In this document: positions 10,480 through 19,720 of the stretch, piece after piece | Layout of the letters: the number at the start of each line of letters is the position of its first letter | Position numbering within the stretch: position 1 is the stretch's first letter | From: an uncultured Bacteroidales bacterium | GTDB lineage: Bacteria > Bacteroidota > Bacteroidia > Bacteroidales > P3 | Assembly: GCA_947168515.1 (NCBI GenBank) | Contig: CAMVMF010000007.1 | Span: forward strand, 1 to 64,000 | Direction: 5' to 3' | DNA length: 64,000 nt | Notes under the pieces: generated by a model | What the model was told of the DNA's origin: nothing | What the model saw: the letters and a program-made list of their open reading frames with translations, nothing else | The model's database searches: none | Made by a program: the position numbers and the translations under genes

Positions 10480-11172
10480 CTATACTGAGAGCCTGGATGC
10501 CGTGATGGATTCAACAATCATGGCATATCCTCGTTTATTGGGGTGCATACCGTCGGGACTATAGCAATCGCCAAGGCTCCTACGGTCTAGCAGGACCGTA
10601 CTAATATCCTCAACCTGGACTTTGAACTCGTTGCCCAGTTTATAAACCTCCTGGCTGTACTGCTCATACCATTCGCTCAGCCTGTTGACATCGCCACCAA
10701 GCCATTGAAGAATATTGCCCTTATTGAGGCCTTCACTTACGAAATCGAAATACCGTTGCGGAAGCAGCGCAGGAAGGGAAAGCAATACCGGTTTAGCTCC
10801 GAGGGTACGGAACCGTGAGATAACCTCCTCATAAAGACTGCGGAAATCAGAGAGAGTCATCTGCGGTGTATGGGTTGCCTCCGGGGCTTCAGAGACTGCC
10901 TTCCAGTCATAACTGCAACAATTGCCGGCAAACTCCAGCAACACCACATCGCCTGGTTTAATTTTCTTCAGACGACGATCACGGCTGCCGGTTCCCTTTT
11001 TGCCGCTGTCGCCAAAACTAAAGAAATGGCAGACCTCCTGGTGACTGCTATCGCCTTGTCGGCTGAGAGGGCCATCGCTACCATGATGGCTGGTTGTGCC
11101 ATCGCAAATTTGAGTAGGATTGGCAACAGCACCTTTCTTAATAGAATCTCGTAATGCGAAAGACATATTCAT
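10480..11172 (-). CDS. SGNH/GDSL-like hydrolase
   Basis: IKPGDVVLLEFAGNCCSYDW, C-terminal SPDGMHPNKRGYAMI (catalytic DxxH). Confidence 0.7.
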   Translation of the reverse strand: MNMSFALRDSIKKGAVANPTQICDGTTSHHGSDGPLSRQGDSSHQEVCHFFSFGDSGKKGTGSRDRRLKKIKPGDVVLLEFAGNCCSYDWKAVSEAPEATHTPQMTLSDFRSLYEEVISRFRTLGAKPVLLSLPALLPQRYFDFVSEGLNKGNILQWLGGDVNRLSEWYEQYSQEVYKLGNEFKVQVEDISTVLLDRRSLGDCYSPDGMHPNKRGYAMIVESITASRLSV

Positions 11173-11547
11173 TAGCGTTTGAAATTTGATACAAAAGTAC
11201 GACTATTTCCCGTTGTGACCAACTAAACGTGACATCCACACAAAAAAGGGACAAAAAGGCCATTTTAGGTACCCAAAGGGATAAAATATAGCGTTTAAAT
11301 GTTAAAAAAGACATTTCGTCCCAGTTTTTTGGTGGCGAACGGGACAGTTTTTGGCTCCCCAAAACGGCACAAGGGCACCAATACGAGCCGTCCATAACAA
11401 ATGAAAAGGCAGATGGAGGGAAGAGCAGAAACAAAGCAAGAAAATGAGAGGTGACAAAATAATGTGACGAATGCCACGTTATAGAAGCAGGATCATCCGT
11501 TGCACAGAACGCTAACAACAAAAGGAATAACATTACATAGAACCCCT

Positions 11548-12168
11548 ATGACAATAACAAGCATGACACGAGGTGAGATGAAGGCATGTGCAGAGGTGGC
11601 GGCAGAAGCCTTTCACTCGTATGACTACTTTACCATCTACTTTCCTGATGCCAAAGAGCGGATGGAGTATCTACGCACCATCATTGCTTCGGAATATCGG
11701 GCCAACAGGCATGCTGCACATTTGCTGGTGATGCGAGAGGGTAAAGACATCGTTGCCGTAGCACAACTGCACGCACCTGACTACAAGAAACCCTCCGACT
11801 TGAAATACTTACTGAGTGGCTTTACTAAAATATACAAGACCGCCAACAGACAAACCATCGACGATTGGCTGTCCATGGATGCCAAAGCGGGTGAGCCGTG
11901 CCACCAAAAGGCAAAAGACGCTTGGTATCTGAGTTCGCTAGTGGTGGCTCCGCAATACCAAAGAGGGCATTACGGGAAACGAATGATCGAAGAGGGCATC
12001 ATTCCCTATGTCGAAAGGCACAACGGATCGAGACTGGCACTCTTCACCAATTCCGAGGGAAACTGTAGGTTCTATGAGAAGTTAGGATTCCAGCAATTCG
12101 ACAGCAGAGCAATCGAATACAAGGGCAAGAAAATGGGAAGTTGGAGCTATGTGAAGAATCTACGGTGA
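11548..12168 (+). CDS. GNAT family N-acetyltransferase
   Basis: YLSSLVVAPQYQRGHYGKRMIEEGI...NCRFYEKLGFQQFD. Confidence 0.9.
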   Translation: MTITSMTRGEMKACAEVAAEAFHSYDYFTIYFPDAKERMEYLRTIIASEYRANRHAAHLLVMREGKDIVAVAQLHAPDYKKPSDLKYLLSGFTKIYKTANRQTIDDWLSMDAKAGEPCHQKAKDAWYLSSLVVAPQYQRGHYGKRMIEEGIIPYVERHNGSRLALFTNSEGNCRFYEKLGFQQFDSRAIEYKGKKMGSWSYVKNLR

Positions 12169-12310
12169 GCAAGATTCAAAGAAGGGCAGTAAAGGAAACG
12201 GCGTAGAGACACGTTGCACAAGACCCTTGCCCATAAAAAACTAACGAGTTGGGTCTTGTAAAAAAAAGAGACAACAACTAAAAAAAACAACAACTAAAAA
12301 CGAACAATAT

Positions 12311-12946
12311 ATGGCGGACAACTATCTGGAAAAAAGATATGAAGAAGTCTTTGGCAGCGGCAAGACCAAGGTCAAACGCATCGGACACACATTGGACGAA
12401 TTGCTGTTGAAAAACAGAAGTCAACGAGGGTACCTGAAAGACTATGTGGTGAAGCGAGAGGAATTGGAACGCATTGTGGGCGTATGCAGCAAGATACCCT
12501 CAGCCAAAAACCAGCAAGTGCTACGGTTTCGTCTGGTAACGCGCGAGACTGGGGCTGAAAAAGTATTGGAAAACATCAAGCTAGGTGCCGCCTTGCCGGA
12601 GCTACACCTACCCTTTGCCGGAACTGAGCCCGAGGCCTTTATCGTGGTGATGAGCACCGTCAAAGAGAACAAATTTGTCGATGTGGACCTGGGTATGGCC
12701 CTCCAGAGCATGTTGCTCAAGGCAGTGGAAATGGGACTCAACGGACTGGCCATTGGCTCTTTCCACCAAGGCAATATCATGCGGGAGCTGCAACTTCCTT
12801 ACGAGCCGCTCATGGTAGTGGCCATCGGGAAAGGCATCGAAAAAATAGAACTAACGCCTATAGCTCCCGAAGAGAGCCACGCTTACTATCGAAAAGACGG
12901 TGTGCATTACGTACCCAAGATCCCGGCCAAAGATTTGATTGTTTGA
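12311..12946 (+). CDS. Nitroreductase family protein
   Basis: LLKNRSQRGYLKDYVVKREELERIVGVCSKIPSAKNQQVLRFRLVT. Confidence 0.85.
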   Translation: MADNYLEKRYEEVFGSGKTKVKRIGHTLDELLLKNRSQRGYLKDYVVKREELERIVGVCSKIPSAKNQQVLRFRLVTRETGAEKVLENIKLGAALPELHLPFAGTEPEAFIVVMSTVKENKFVDVDLGMALQSMLLKAVEMGLNGLAIGSFHQGNIMRELQLPYEPLMVVAIGKGIEKIELTPIAPEESHAYYRKDGVHYVPKIPAKDLIV

Positions 12947-13104
12947 GGTCGGCACCCAGAGACTTTTCTACTCTCTACAATCACATACGTGGGCTCCTCC
13001 AATGGAGCCCTATTCGCTCCCAGGCTAGCACGACCGGGAGGGGGCTTTATGTCTGTGTGCCCCATACCAATAAGGCTGCTGCCACCAAGCCGCCCCATAT
13101 AACA

Positions 13105-13620
13105 TCAGATTACCTGCAAAGCATCGGGTTCGATATTGATGGTGAGGCTGATGTTGATATTGGAAATGTGCACGGCAAAATTTCCCTCAGAGCAGTTATG
13201 GACAATCGTCCCCTCCATACCCTCGAAATCACCTGCCACCACTCGCACCTTGGCTCCTTTATGCAAAGAAATCGTGTTGTGCACATACAGCTGCTCCTTC
13301 GACTCCACCAACCGGCGCATAGCGTCCATTTCTCCTTGGGGAATAACAGCAATGCCCGAACTAGGGAAACTAACAAAACCACTGACTCCTCGCACCTGAC
13401 GCACATCGAAGATATCTCGCTCTGTCATCTTGACAAATGTGTAGGAGCTGAGCAGCGGCACTTCTACCGACTTCACCCGATCCGACCACTTCCTCAACAC
13501 GCGATGCATCGGAAGATAGGTCTCAAGATTCAGCTCTTGAGAGAGACGGTCGGTCACCGTCTTTTCGGCCCTGGCAGCCGTGTAGACTGCGGCCCATTGG
13601 GGTATATTAGATAAGGACAT
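13105..13620 (-). CDS. UpxY/NusG family transcription antiterminator
   Basis: WAAVYTAARAEKTVTDRLSQELNLETYLPMHRVLRKWSDRVKSVEVPLLSSYTFVKM; KOW-like GAKVRVVAGDFEGMEG. Confidence 0.9.
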   Translation of the reverse strand: MSLSNIPQWAAVYTAARAEKTVTDRLSQELNLETYLPMHRVLRKWSDRVKSVEVPLLSSYTFVKMTERDIFDVRQVRGVSGFVSFPSSGIAVIPQGEMDAMRRLVESKEQLYVHNTISLHKGAKVRVVAGDFEGMEGTIVHNCSEGNFAVHISNINISLTINIEPDALQVI

Positions 13621-13862
13621 CTATATCACATTAAAAACAATCTCAACAAAAAACATGGTCGAAGAAGTGAGATTGGCACCTTCCAGCGACCCGAAAGTTC
13701 ACAACAAACACCAGTGTCTCAAAAACTTAGGAAACATCTGACCCTTTGATTAGTTTTGCAAAAATACTCAAACAATTGAGATAGACAAAATTTTAGCGAA
13801 ATATTTTTTTCGAAAATGCGTTATGTGCATATATTTGCGGAAACTTCAGTACCACAAATTGC

Positions 13863-15800
13863 ATGACTAAAGAACTAACCATGGAGAGAATCAACCCCAT
13901 AGCATCGCTTCAAAGGCTGTCCGAACTATTGAAAAAAGAAATGGACTACGAACGCCAGACCTATGCCCAAGCGATGACCGCCGACCGCATCGGAAGCCGT
14001 ATGCAGGAGCCAGGCTGCCGCTACCCCATCACCTTGGGCCGATGCGAATACAATGTCCTGGACCAGCTTGTGCTGACCCTCACATACGAAGTGGCCGAGG
14101 ACGAGACCGACATAGACTTCGAACCCGGCAAGCCTGTAAGCCTCTTCTACCTGAGCGATGACGGACAGAGCGTCAGAGAGTTGCCATACCAATGCTACGT
14201 AGAACAGGTAGACGTAGGCATCATGTGCATAACGCTTCCCAACAAAAGTGCACTGCAATCCGTCAAGGCACTGAGCGAAAACCACCTGCTGGGCATCCAA
14301 ATAGGCATTGACATGACCAGCTACCGCGTGATGCAGGAAGCCCTTGCCGATGTCATGCGCAGCGACAAAGAAAAATTCGTCCACCTGCGGGACACGCTCA
14401 TCGGTCCCCTACGCCCCTCCTACCGCAACCTACCACGCCTTTCTTTCCCATGGCTTAACCTCAGCCAGCAAGCAGCGGTACAAAAGGTAGTAGAGGCGCA
14501 AGAGGTGGCCATTGTGCATGGCCCTCCCGGAACAGGCAAGACCACCACTCTGGTAGAAGCCATCATCGAAACCCTGCAGCGCGAAACCCAAGTGCTGGTT
14601 TGCGCTCCGAGCAATGCCGCCGTAGATTGGATCAGCGAACAGCTATCGCGCAGAGGAGTAAACGTGCTGAGGATAGGCAACCCTCTAAGAATGAGCAGCG
14701 AAATGCTCGACTGCAGCTACGAACGACGTTATGCGGCACATCCCGACTATGCCGAGTTGTGGAGCATACGGCGTGCCCTGCGCGAAGGCCTTTCAGGCGA
14801 AGGCAAATCGCGAGAGAAACAGGCACGGATAGCCAAGATGAGAGACCGCGCCACCGAGTTGGAAATCCGCATACAATACGACCTCTTCGACCAAGCCCGT
14901 GTGGTGGCATGCACCCTCATCGGCAGTGCCTACCACATTTTGGAGCACAAGCACTTCTCCACCCTTTTCATCGACGAGGCTGCGCAGGCCCTGGAACCCG
15001 CCTGCTGGGCCGCGATACTGAAGGCCGACCGCGTCATCTTCAGCGGCGACCACCAGCAGCTGCCCCCCACCATCAAATGTCCCGAGGCAGCACGGGGAGG
15101 CCTGGACCAAACGCTGATGCAGAAAGTGGCCAAAAACAAGCCCGAAAGTGTCTCGCTGCTGACCGTCCAATACCGCATGAACAAAGACATCATGGGCTTC
15201 TCCTCGCAATGGTTCTATCACGGACGACTGACAGCTGCCCCTGAGGTTGCGGAACGGCTAGTGTCGCCCATCGACACCCCGTTGATGTGGATTGACACCT
15301 CCCAGTGCCATTTTGGCGAAAAAGAGAGCCGCACCCTCAGCCGTAGCAATGCCGAGGAGGCTCGACTGCTAATTCACACCCTGCGCGACTATGTGGAGAT
15401 GGTCGGCATGAAGAAAGTACAAGACGAACGGGTCGACTTCGGCATCATCTCGCCCTACCGCGCCCAGGTGCGTCTGATTAGGAAGCTGCTTCGCTGGCAG
15501 AAGTTCTTCCGCACGCTGCGAAAACAGATTTCCGTCAACAGCGTGGACGGATTCCAAGGGCAGGAACGCGACGTCATCATCCTAAGCATGGTGCGCGACA
15601 ACGAGAAAGGCACCATCGGATTCCTGCGCGACCTCCGCCGTATGAATGTGGCCATCACGCGGGCCCGCATGAAGCTCATCATACTAGGCAACGCCGAGAC
15701 CCTTTCGCAGCACAAGTTCTACCACCACTTTATCGAATACGTCAAAGACCACGGCGACTTTGTCACCCTGCCCGACCCCGTCCAAAACCAATCCGACTGA
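13863..15800 (+). CDS. Superfamily 1 DNA/RNA helicase (IGHMBP2/SMUBP2-like)
   Basis: Walker [60 protein letters not shown]. Confidence 0.95.
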   Translation: MTKELTMERINPIASLQRLSELLKKEMDYERQTYAQAMTADRIGSRMQEPGCRYPITLGRCEYNVLDQLVLTLTYEVAEDETDIDFEPGKPVSLFYLSDDGQSVRELPYQCYVEQVDVGIMCITLPNKSALQSVKALSENHLLGIQIGIDMTSYRVMQEALADVMRSDKEKFVHLRDTLIGPLRPSYRNLPRLSFPWLNLSQQAAVQKVVEAQEVAIVHGPPGTGKTTTLVEAIIETLQRETQVLVCAPSNAAVDWISEQLSRRGVNVLRIGNPLRMSSEMLDCSYERRYAAHPDYAELWSIRRALREGLSGEGKSREKQARIAKMRDRATELEIRIQYDLFDQARVVACTLIGSAYHILEHKHFSTLFIDEAAQALEPACWAAILKADRVIFSGDHQQLPPTIKCPEAARGGLDQTLMQKVAKNKPESVSLLTVQYRMNKDIMGFSSQWFYHGRLTAAPEVAERLVSPIDTPLMWIDTSQCHFGEKESRTLSRSNAEEARLLIHTLRDYVEMVGMKKVQDERVDFGIISPYRAQVRLIRKLLRWQKFFRTLRKQISVNSVDGFQGQERDVIILSMVRDNEKGTIGFLRDLRRMNVAITRARMKLIILGNAETLSQHKFYHHFIEYVKDHGDFVTLPDPVQNQSD

Positions 15801-16049
15801 ATAGGAATTGCCTGTGCAGCCTGCTCAATTGGGCAAACGACATACAATCCTATATTACAGTATGTTCATGGTGGCATTATCACAAAAAGAGAGGGGTGAA
15901 AAGTGGGCAAAAAAGGACAAAAAACGGATTGAACTGGGGAAAATGGCGGTGATACGGCAGAATTGTTTTGTAAAAAGATAGTAACATAAACGGGTGATAA
16001 CGAACGTAATGAAGAAAAAAAAGTAAAAAATAGTGTTGGAATGAAAAAA

Positions 16050-16125
16050 AGGTTGTATCTTTGCACCGACAGTTTCCACCACGCTTCCCACATGAACAGC
16101 GAACCAGGGTGGAACTTTTGTTTTA
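16050..16125 (+). ncRNA. Candidate small transcript from an orphan promoter
   Basis: TTG (16035) plus TATCTTTG (16056-16063) promoter, then TTCCACC...GGTGGAA hairpin and CTTTTGTTTT; no CDS on this strand. Confidence 0.35.
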
Positions 16126-16193
16126 AGGGGTAGTGTATGATTATAGACAAAAAAACCGCTATAAAGCGGCAGATCAATCATACAAATAAAGAT

Positions 16194-16607
16194 TCAAGTA
16201 TGTTTCTTTTCTGCAATCCAGAACTCATGATTCTTGTCTAAAAATACAATATAGAATTTGTTACGTACAACATGCCCAACAATAACTGATTTCCCATTAA
16301 TGTGTATTCTTCCCCAATGAGCGTCCTTCGTAATATATTTAGGAAACTTAAACTTTGTCTTGTCTTCCGGTGGAAAACCCTCATAAATAGTAAATTTCTT
16401 CCCATCAACCTGCGAGATGAGTTTGCCCTTACAATATCCTTTCAGCACTTCCATGGCCTTTGAAAGCAAACCATCCTTTTCCCATTCAGCAAAACTTTGG
16501 CCTTGATTACGGTCGTGATGTTCTAATGAAAAGCAAAAGTTTTCATTTTCATCCACTTTTAATTCAGGGGATTTTTCAAGATGAGGTTTTTTCTTTTCTA
16601 TCTTCAC
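16194..16607 (-). CDS. Uncharacterised protein overlapping DUF4065 gene; candidate toxin partner
   Basis: GTG start overlaps TGA of 16604..17095; WGRIHINGKSVIVGHVVRNKFYIVFLDKNHEFWIAEKK. Confidence 0.6.
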   Translation of the reverse strand: MKIEKKKPHLEKSPELKVDENENFCFSLEHHDRNQGQSFAEWEKDGLLSKAMEVLKGYCKGKLISQVDGKKFTIYEGFPPEDKTKFKFPKYITKDAHWGRIHINGKSVIVGHVVRNKFYIVFLDKNHEFWIAEKKHT

Positions 16608-17095
16608 ATCGTCAGCTCTTTACGGTAGAAAGACATCATTTCTTCTTTGGAAATAATAGCATTACTCTTTTCCGCAATAGATATGTTGCCACGCGCATCA
16701 ATCCACGGTTTTTCTCTATGAGTTGCACGTTCCAGCTCTAATGCTGTCCAAGAAGATAGAGTGTCCAGAACTTCTTTTAAAAGACTTTGCTGGTCAGATG
16801 ATAGTTCTGCAAATAATTTATCCTCATCAATCCCTTTTATTGGAGAATATGCAATATCAGAATATAAGATTGATTTATCTTTAAGACTATTATACAATTT
16901 TCTGCTTACTGGTCCATGAACCCATGCCTCAAATTGGTCGTCCACAAGTTCCTCGCCAAAATAGGCAAGGTGATAAGCATCACAATAAAAAACTAATTTT
17001 TGCAGTTTCAAATGTGACATTGGACCATAATGTTTAAGGATATAATTTCCCAGAACAATTGAATCCATTTTTTTGATATTGCGCACGATATTCAT
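16604..17095 (-). CDS. DUF4065 / Panacea (SocA/GepA-like) antitoxin-like protein
   Basis: VLGNYILKHYGPMSHLKLQKLVFYCDAYHLAYFGEELVDDQFEAWVHGPVSRKLYN; promoter TATCTTTGC upstream. Confidence 0.88.
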   Translation of the reverse strand: MNIVRNIKKMDSIVLGNYILKHYGPMSHLKLQKLVFYCDAYHLAYFGEELVDDQFEAWVHGPVSRKLYNSLKDKSILYSDIAYSPIKGIDEDKLFAELSSDQQSLLKEVLDTLSSWTALELERATHREKPWIDARGNISIAEKSNAIISKEEMMSFYRKELTM

Positions 17096-17271
17096 ATTAT
17101 TACATGTAATGATATCTTGTCTGTTTGTTGTTGCAAAGATACATATAAAAATAAAAATGACAAAATTTATTTTCATTTTTTTGATGATGATGTTGGTAAT
17201 GGAATAGGTGAAGATGTTGGTGCTGGAGGTGATGGTGGGGGATGTCATGGTGATGATAGAGATAATGATTG

Positions 17272-17296
17272 AGGGCGAGATTAACCATCTCGCCCT
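17272..17296. terminator. Hairpin between DUF4065 module and DUF4248 remnant
   Basis: AGGGCGAGAT-taacc-ATCTCGCCCT perfect 10-bp stem; no clear T tract. Confidence 0.4.
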
Positions 17297-17320
17297 TGGT
17301 TGTGTTAGGGGGGTATTTGT

Positions 17321-17440
17321 TTAGGGTTCGCCGAGGAAGGAGTAGATGATTTGGAGTTGTTTTGGGGAGAGGATTTTGCGGGAGCGGGTGTAGCCGGTGG
17401 CTTGGAGGGCGGACATGAGTGGTTTGTTGGAATGGATTTC
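17321..17440 (-). pseudogene. Truncated DUF4248-like protein (C-terminal part only)
   Basis: LAHEIHSNKPLMSALQATGYTRSRKILSPKQLQIIYSFLGEP-stop resembles the DUF4248 C-terminus; N-terminal half absent. Confidence 0.5.
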
Positions 17441-17539
17441 GTGGGCGAGGCGTTTGCTCGCACTCTCCTTACCTTCGGTGACGTTGCTTAGGCTCGGCAT
17501 AGTAAGCAAGCTTTCTCTGCTCTCGCTTGGCGCAACACC

Positions 17540-18883
17540 ATGAAGAAAGTCTTTACAATATTTGTTTTGATGGTTGTGCTGCTGGGTGGCATGGCACTGG
17601 CACAGAATGAACAGCAGCCCGAGACTGACCCTGTAATCTTGAACCGTATCGGCCAGTGGCAGGACTTGAAGTTTGGCTTTATGATGCATTGGGGTATCTA
17701 TGCGCAGTGGGGCGTGGTGGAGTCGTGGAGCATCTGCAACGAGCCGTGGATTGATCGCAAGGGGGCGCCCTATGTGGAGTATAAGCAACAGTATCAGGCG
17801 TTGAACCGCACGTTCAATCCCACCCAGTTCCGTCCCGACCAGATGGCGGCAGCCGCCAAGCGGGCAGGCATGAAGTATGTGGTGTTCACGACCAAGCATC
17901 ACGACGGTTTCTGCATGTTCCACAGCGGGGAGACGGACTATAGTGTGGCAGGTCGCGACTGTCCGTACAGCCGTAATGTCCAGCCCGATATTACTAAGGC
18001 CATCGTTGATGCCTTCCGTGCCCAGGGCATGTGGACGGGGCTTTATTTCTCGAAGCCCGACTGGCACCATACGGACTACTGGGCTCCCGAATGGGCTACG
18101 CCCGACCGCAATGTGAACTACGACATTGCCGACCACCCTGAGCGTTGGGAACGGTTCAAGCAGTTTACCCACAACCAGATTCGTGAGCTGACGCACAACT
18201 ATGGCGACATCGACATCCTGTGGCTCGACGGTGGCTGGGTGCGCCCCGAATGGAGCGTGAACGAGGAGACCGAGCCTTGGCTGGGCTGCTACCGCCGCAT
18301 ACAGGACTTCGACATGCCGCGTCTGGCCGCTATCGCCCGCGAGAACAACCCCGACTTGATTATCGTGGATCGCAGCGTGGGGGGACGTTATGAAAACTAC
18401 CGCACGCCCGAGAAGCAGGTGCCAGACACGTTGCTGCCCTATCCGTGGGAGACATGCATGACCATGGGCGACAGCTGGTCGTATGTACCTAATGATCATT
18501 ATAAAAGTACCAACCAGCTCATCCACATGCTCTGCGACATTGTGGCAAAGGGAGGCAACCTGCTGCTCAATGTGGGTCCTGATGCCGAGGGCCGCCTGCC
18601 GAAGGAGGCGTTGCAACGCATGGAGGAGATAGGGCAATGGTTGGAGTTGAACGGCGTAGCCATCTATGGCACCCGCCCGCTATACCCCTACAGTCAAGGG
18701 AATGTCCGCTATACGCAGAGCAAGGACGGCAAGCACCGTTACACCATCTGCCTGCTGGAGGAGGGTCAGCATCACAGCCTCACGGTCGAACTGCCCTTTT
18801 GTGCAGTAGGCTTGTTTTATGAAGACGGGCCGAATGTTAAAAATTTGTTACTTTGGATAAATGTTCGTAAATTTGCAATCTGA
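17540..18883 (+). CDS. Alpha-L-fucosidase, GH29 family
   Basis: Signal peptide; FGFMMHWGIYAQWGVVESW, KYVVFTTKHHDGFCMF, DILWLDGGWVRPEW, GNLLLNVGPDAEGRLP. Confidence 0.92.
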   Translation: MKKVFTIFVLMVVLLGGMALAQNEQQPETDPVILNRIGQWQDLKFGFMMHWGIYAQWGVVESWSICNEPWIDRKGAPYVEYKQQYQALNRTFNPTQFRPDQMAAAAKRAGMKYVVFTTKHHDGFCMFHSGETDYSVAGRDCPYSRNVQPDITKAIVDAFRAQGMWTGLYFSKPDWHHTDYWAPEWATPDRNVNYDIADHPERWERFKQFTHNQIRELTHNYGDIDILWLDGGWVRPEWSVNEETEPWLGCYRRIQDFDMPRLAAIARENNPDLIIVDRSVGGRYENYRTPEKQVPDTLLPYPWETCMTMGDSWSYVPNDHYKSTNQLIHMLCDIVAKGGNLLLNVGPDAEGRLPKEALQRMEEIGQWLELNGVAIYGTRPLYPYSQGNVRYTQSKDGKHRYTICLLEEGQHHSLTVELPFCAVGLFYEDGPNVKNLLLWINVRKFAI

Positions 18884-18949
18884 AAATATTCGCCCTTCTA
18901 TTACAAACAAAGGAATAATATACTAAGTATCAATTAAAAGTTACTCACC

Positions 18950-19693
18950 ATGAAAAAAATCGTATTAGTTGCAGCCATGCTGCTGGCACTTGCTGGTGCC
19001 AAGGCCCAGACCAACATTCAGGAGATGTACGACTTCAACCGCGGACACCTCACTACCACCCTTGAGATGTTCAAAGGCGACGACTGGGGAAGCACTTTCT
19101 TCTTTGTGGACATCTACCACACCCAGAACATCGCCCCCACAGACTTCTACACCGAAATCAGCCGAGCACTCAATTTCTGGCACGGCACTCCCCTCGATGC
19201 TTTGAGCCTCCATGTGGAATGGAACGGCGGCTGCGGCATTTATGATTTAGGGCTCCCCGGCTGGGGCGGCTATCCGGTCAACAATGCCTGGCTGTACGGT
19301 GTCGAATACTTCATTGCCAACAGCGACTTCAGCCAGCGCCTGACCCTCCAGGTGATGTACAAAGACATCCGTGGCACCAAAGCCGGCTTCGAAAAGACCT
19401 CCAACGTCCCCCTGCAGCTCACAGCCGTATGGGGCCTCGACAACCTCTTTGGCGTTCCCGGACTGACTTTCAGCGGCTTTGCCGATTTCTGGTGGGAGAA
19501 CAACCTGTGGGCCGATGGCACAAAGACCACCACCACCTTCCTCACCGAGCCTCAGCTGTGGTACAAAGTGGGCCGCCACTTCAGATGCGACAACCTGAAT
19601 ATCGGAGGCGAGATAGAGATTTCCCACAACTTCTCCGGCGCCCAGCAAGGCTGGAGCGTGCGTCCCTGTCTCGGCATCAAGTGGGGTTTCTAA
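18950..19693 (+). CDS. DUF5020 family (Tsx-like) outer membrane protein
   Basis: NIQEMYDFNRGHLTTTLEMFKGDDWGSTFFFVDIYH...CLGIKWGF. Confidence 0.8.
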   Translation: MKKIVLVAAMLLALAGAKAQTNIQEMYDFNRGHLTTTLEMFKGDDWGSTFFFVDIYHTQNIAPTDFYTEISRALNFWHGTPLDALSLHVEWNGGCGIYDLGLPGWGGYPVNNAWLYGVEYFIANSDFSQRLTLQVMYKDIRGTKAGFEKTSNVPLQLTAVWGLDNLFGVPGLTFSGFADFWWENNLWADGTKTTTTFLTEPQLWYKVGRHFRCDNLNIGGEIEISHNFSGAQQGWSVRPCLGIKWGF

Positions 19694-19720
19694 CACATAC
19701 GGACCTAATACCATATAATC

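Noticed and set aside
12218-12259. ACAAGACCC...GGGTCTTGT inverted repeat
   Set aside because: Only 9-bp arms with a 24-nt loop and A tract on the wrong side; not distinctive enough to call a terminator or regulator.
17321-18637. 438-aa ORF on the minus strand
   Set aside because: Mostly antisense to the GH29 fucosidase; only its last 40 or so codons (DUF4248-like tail) look real.
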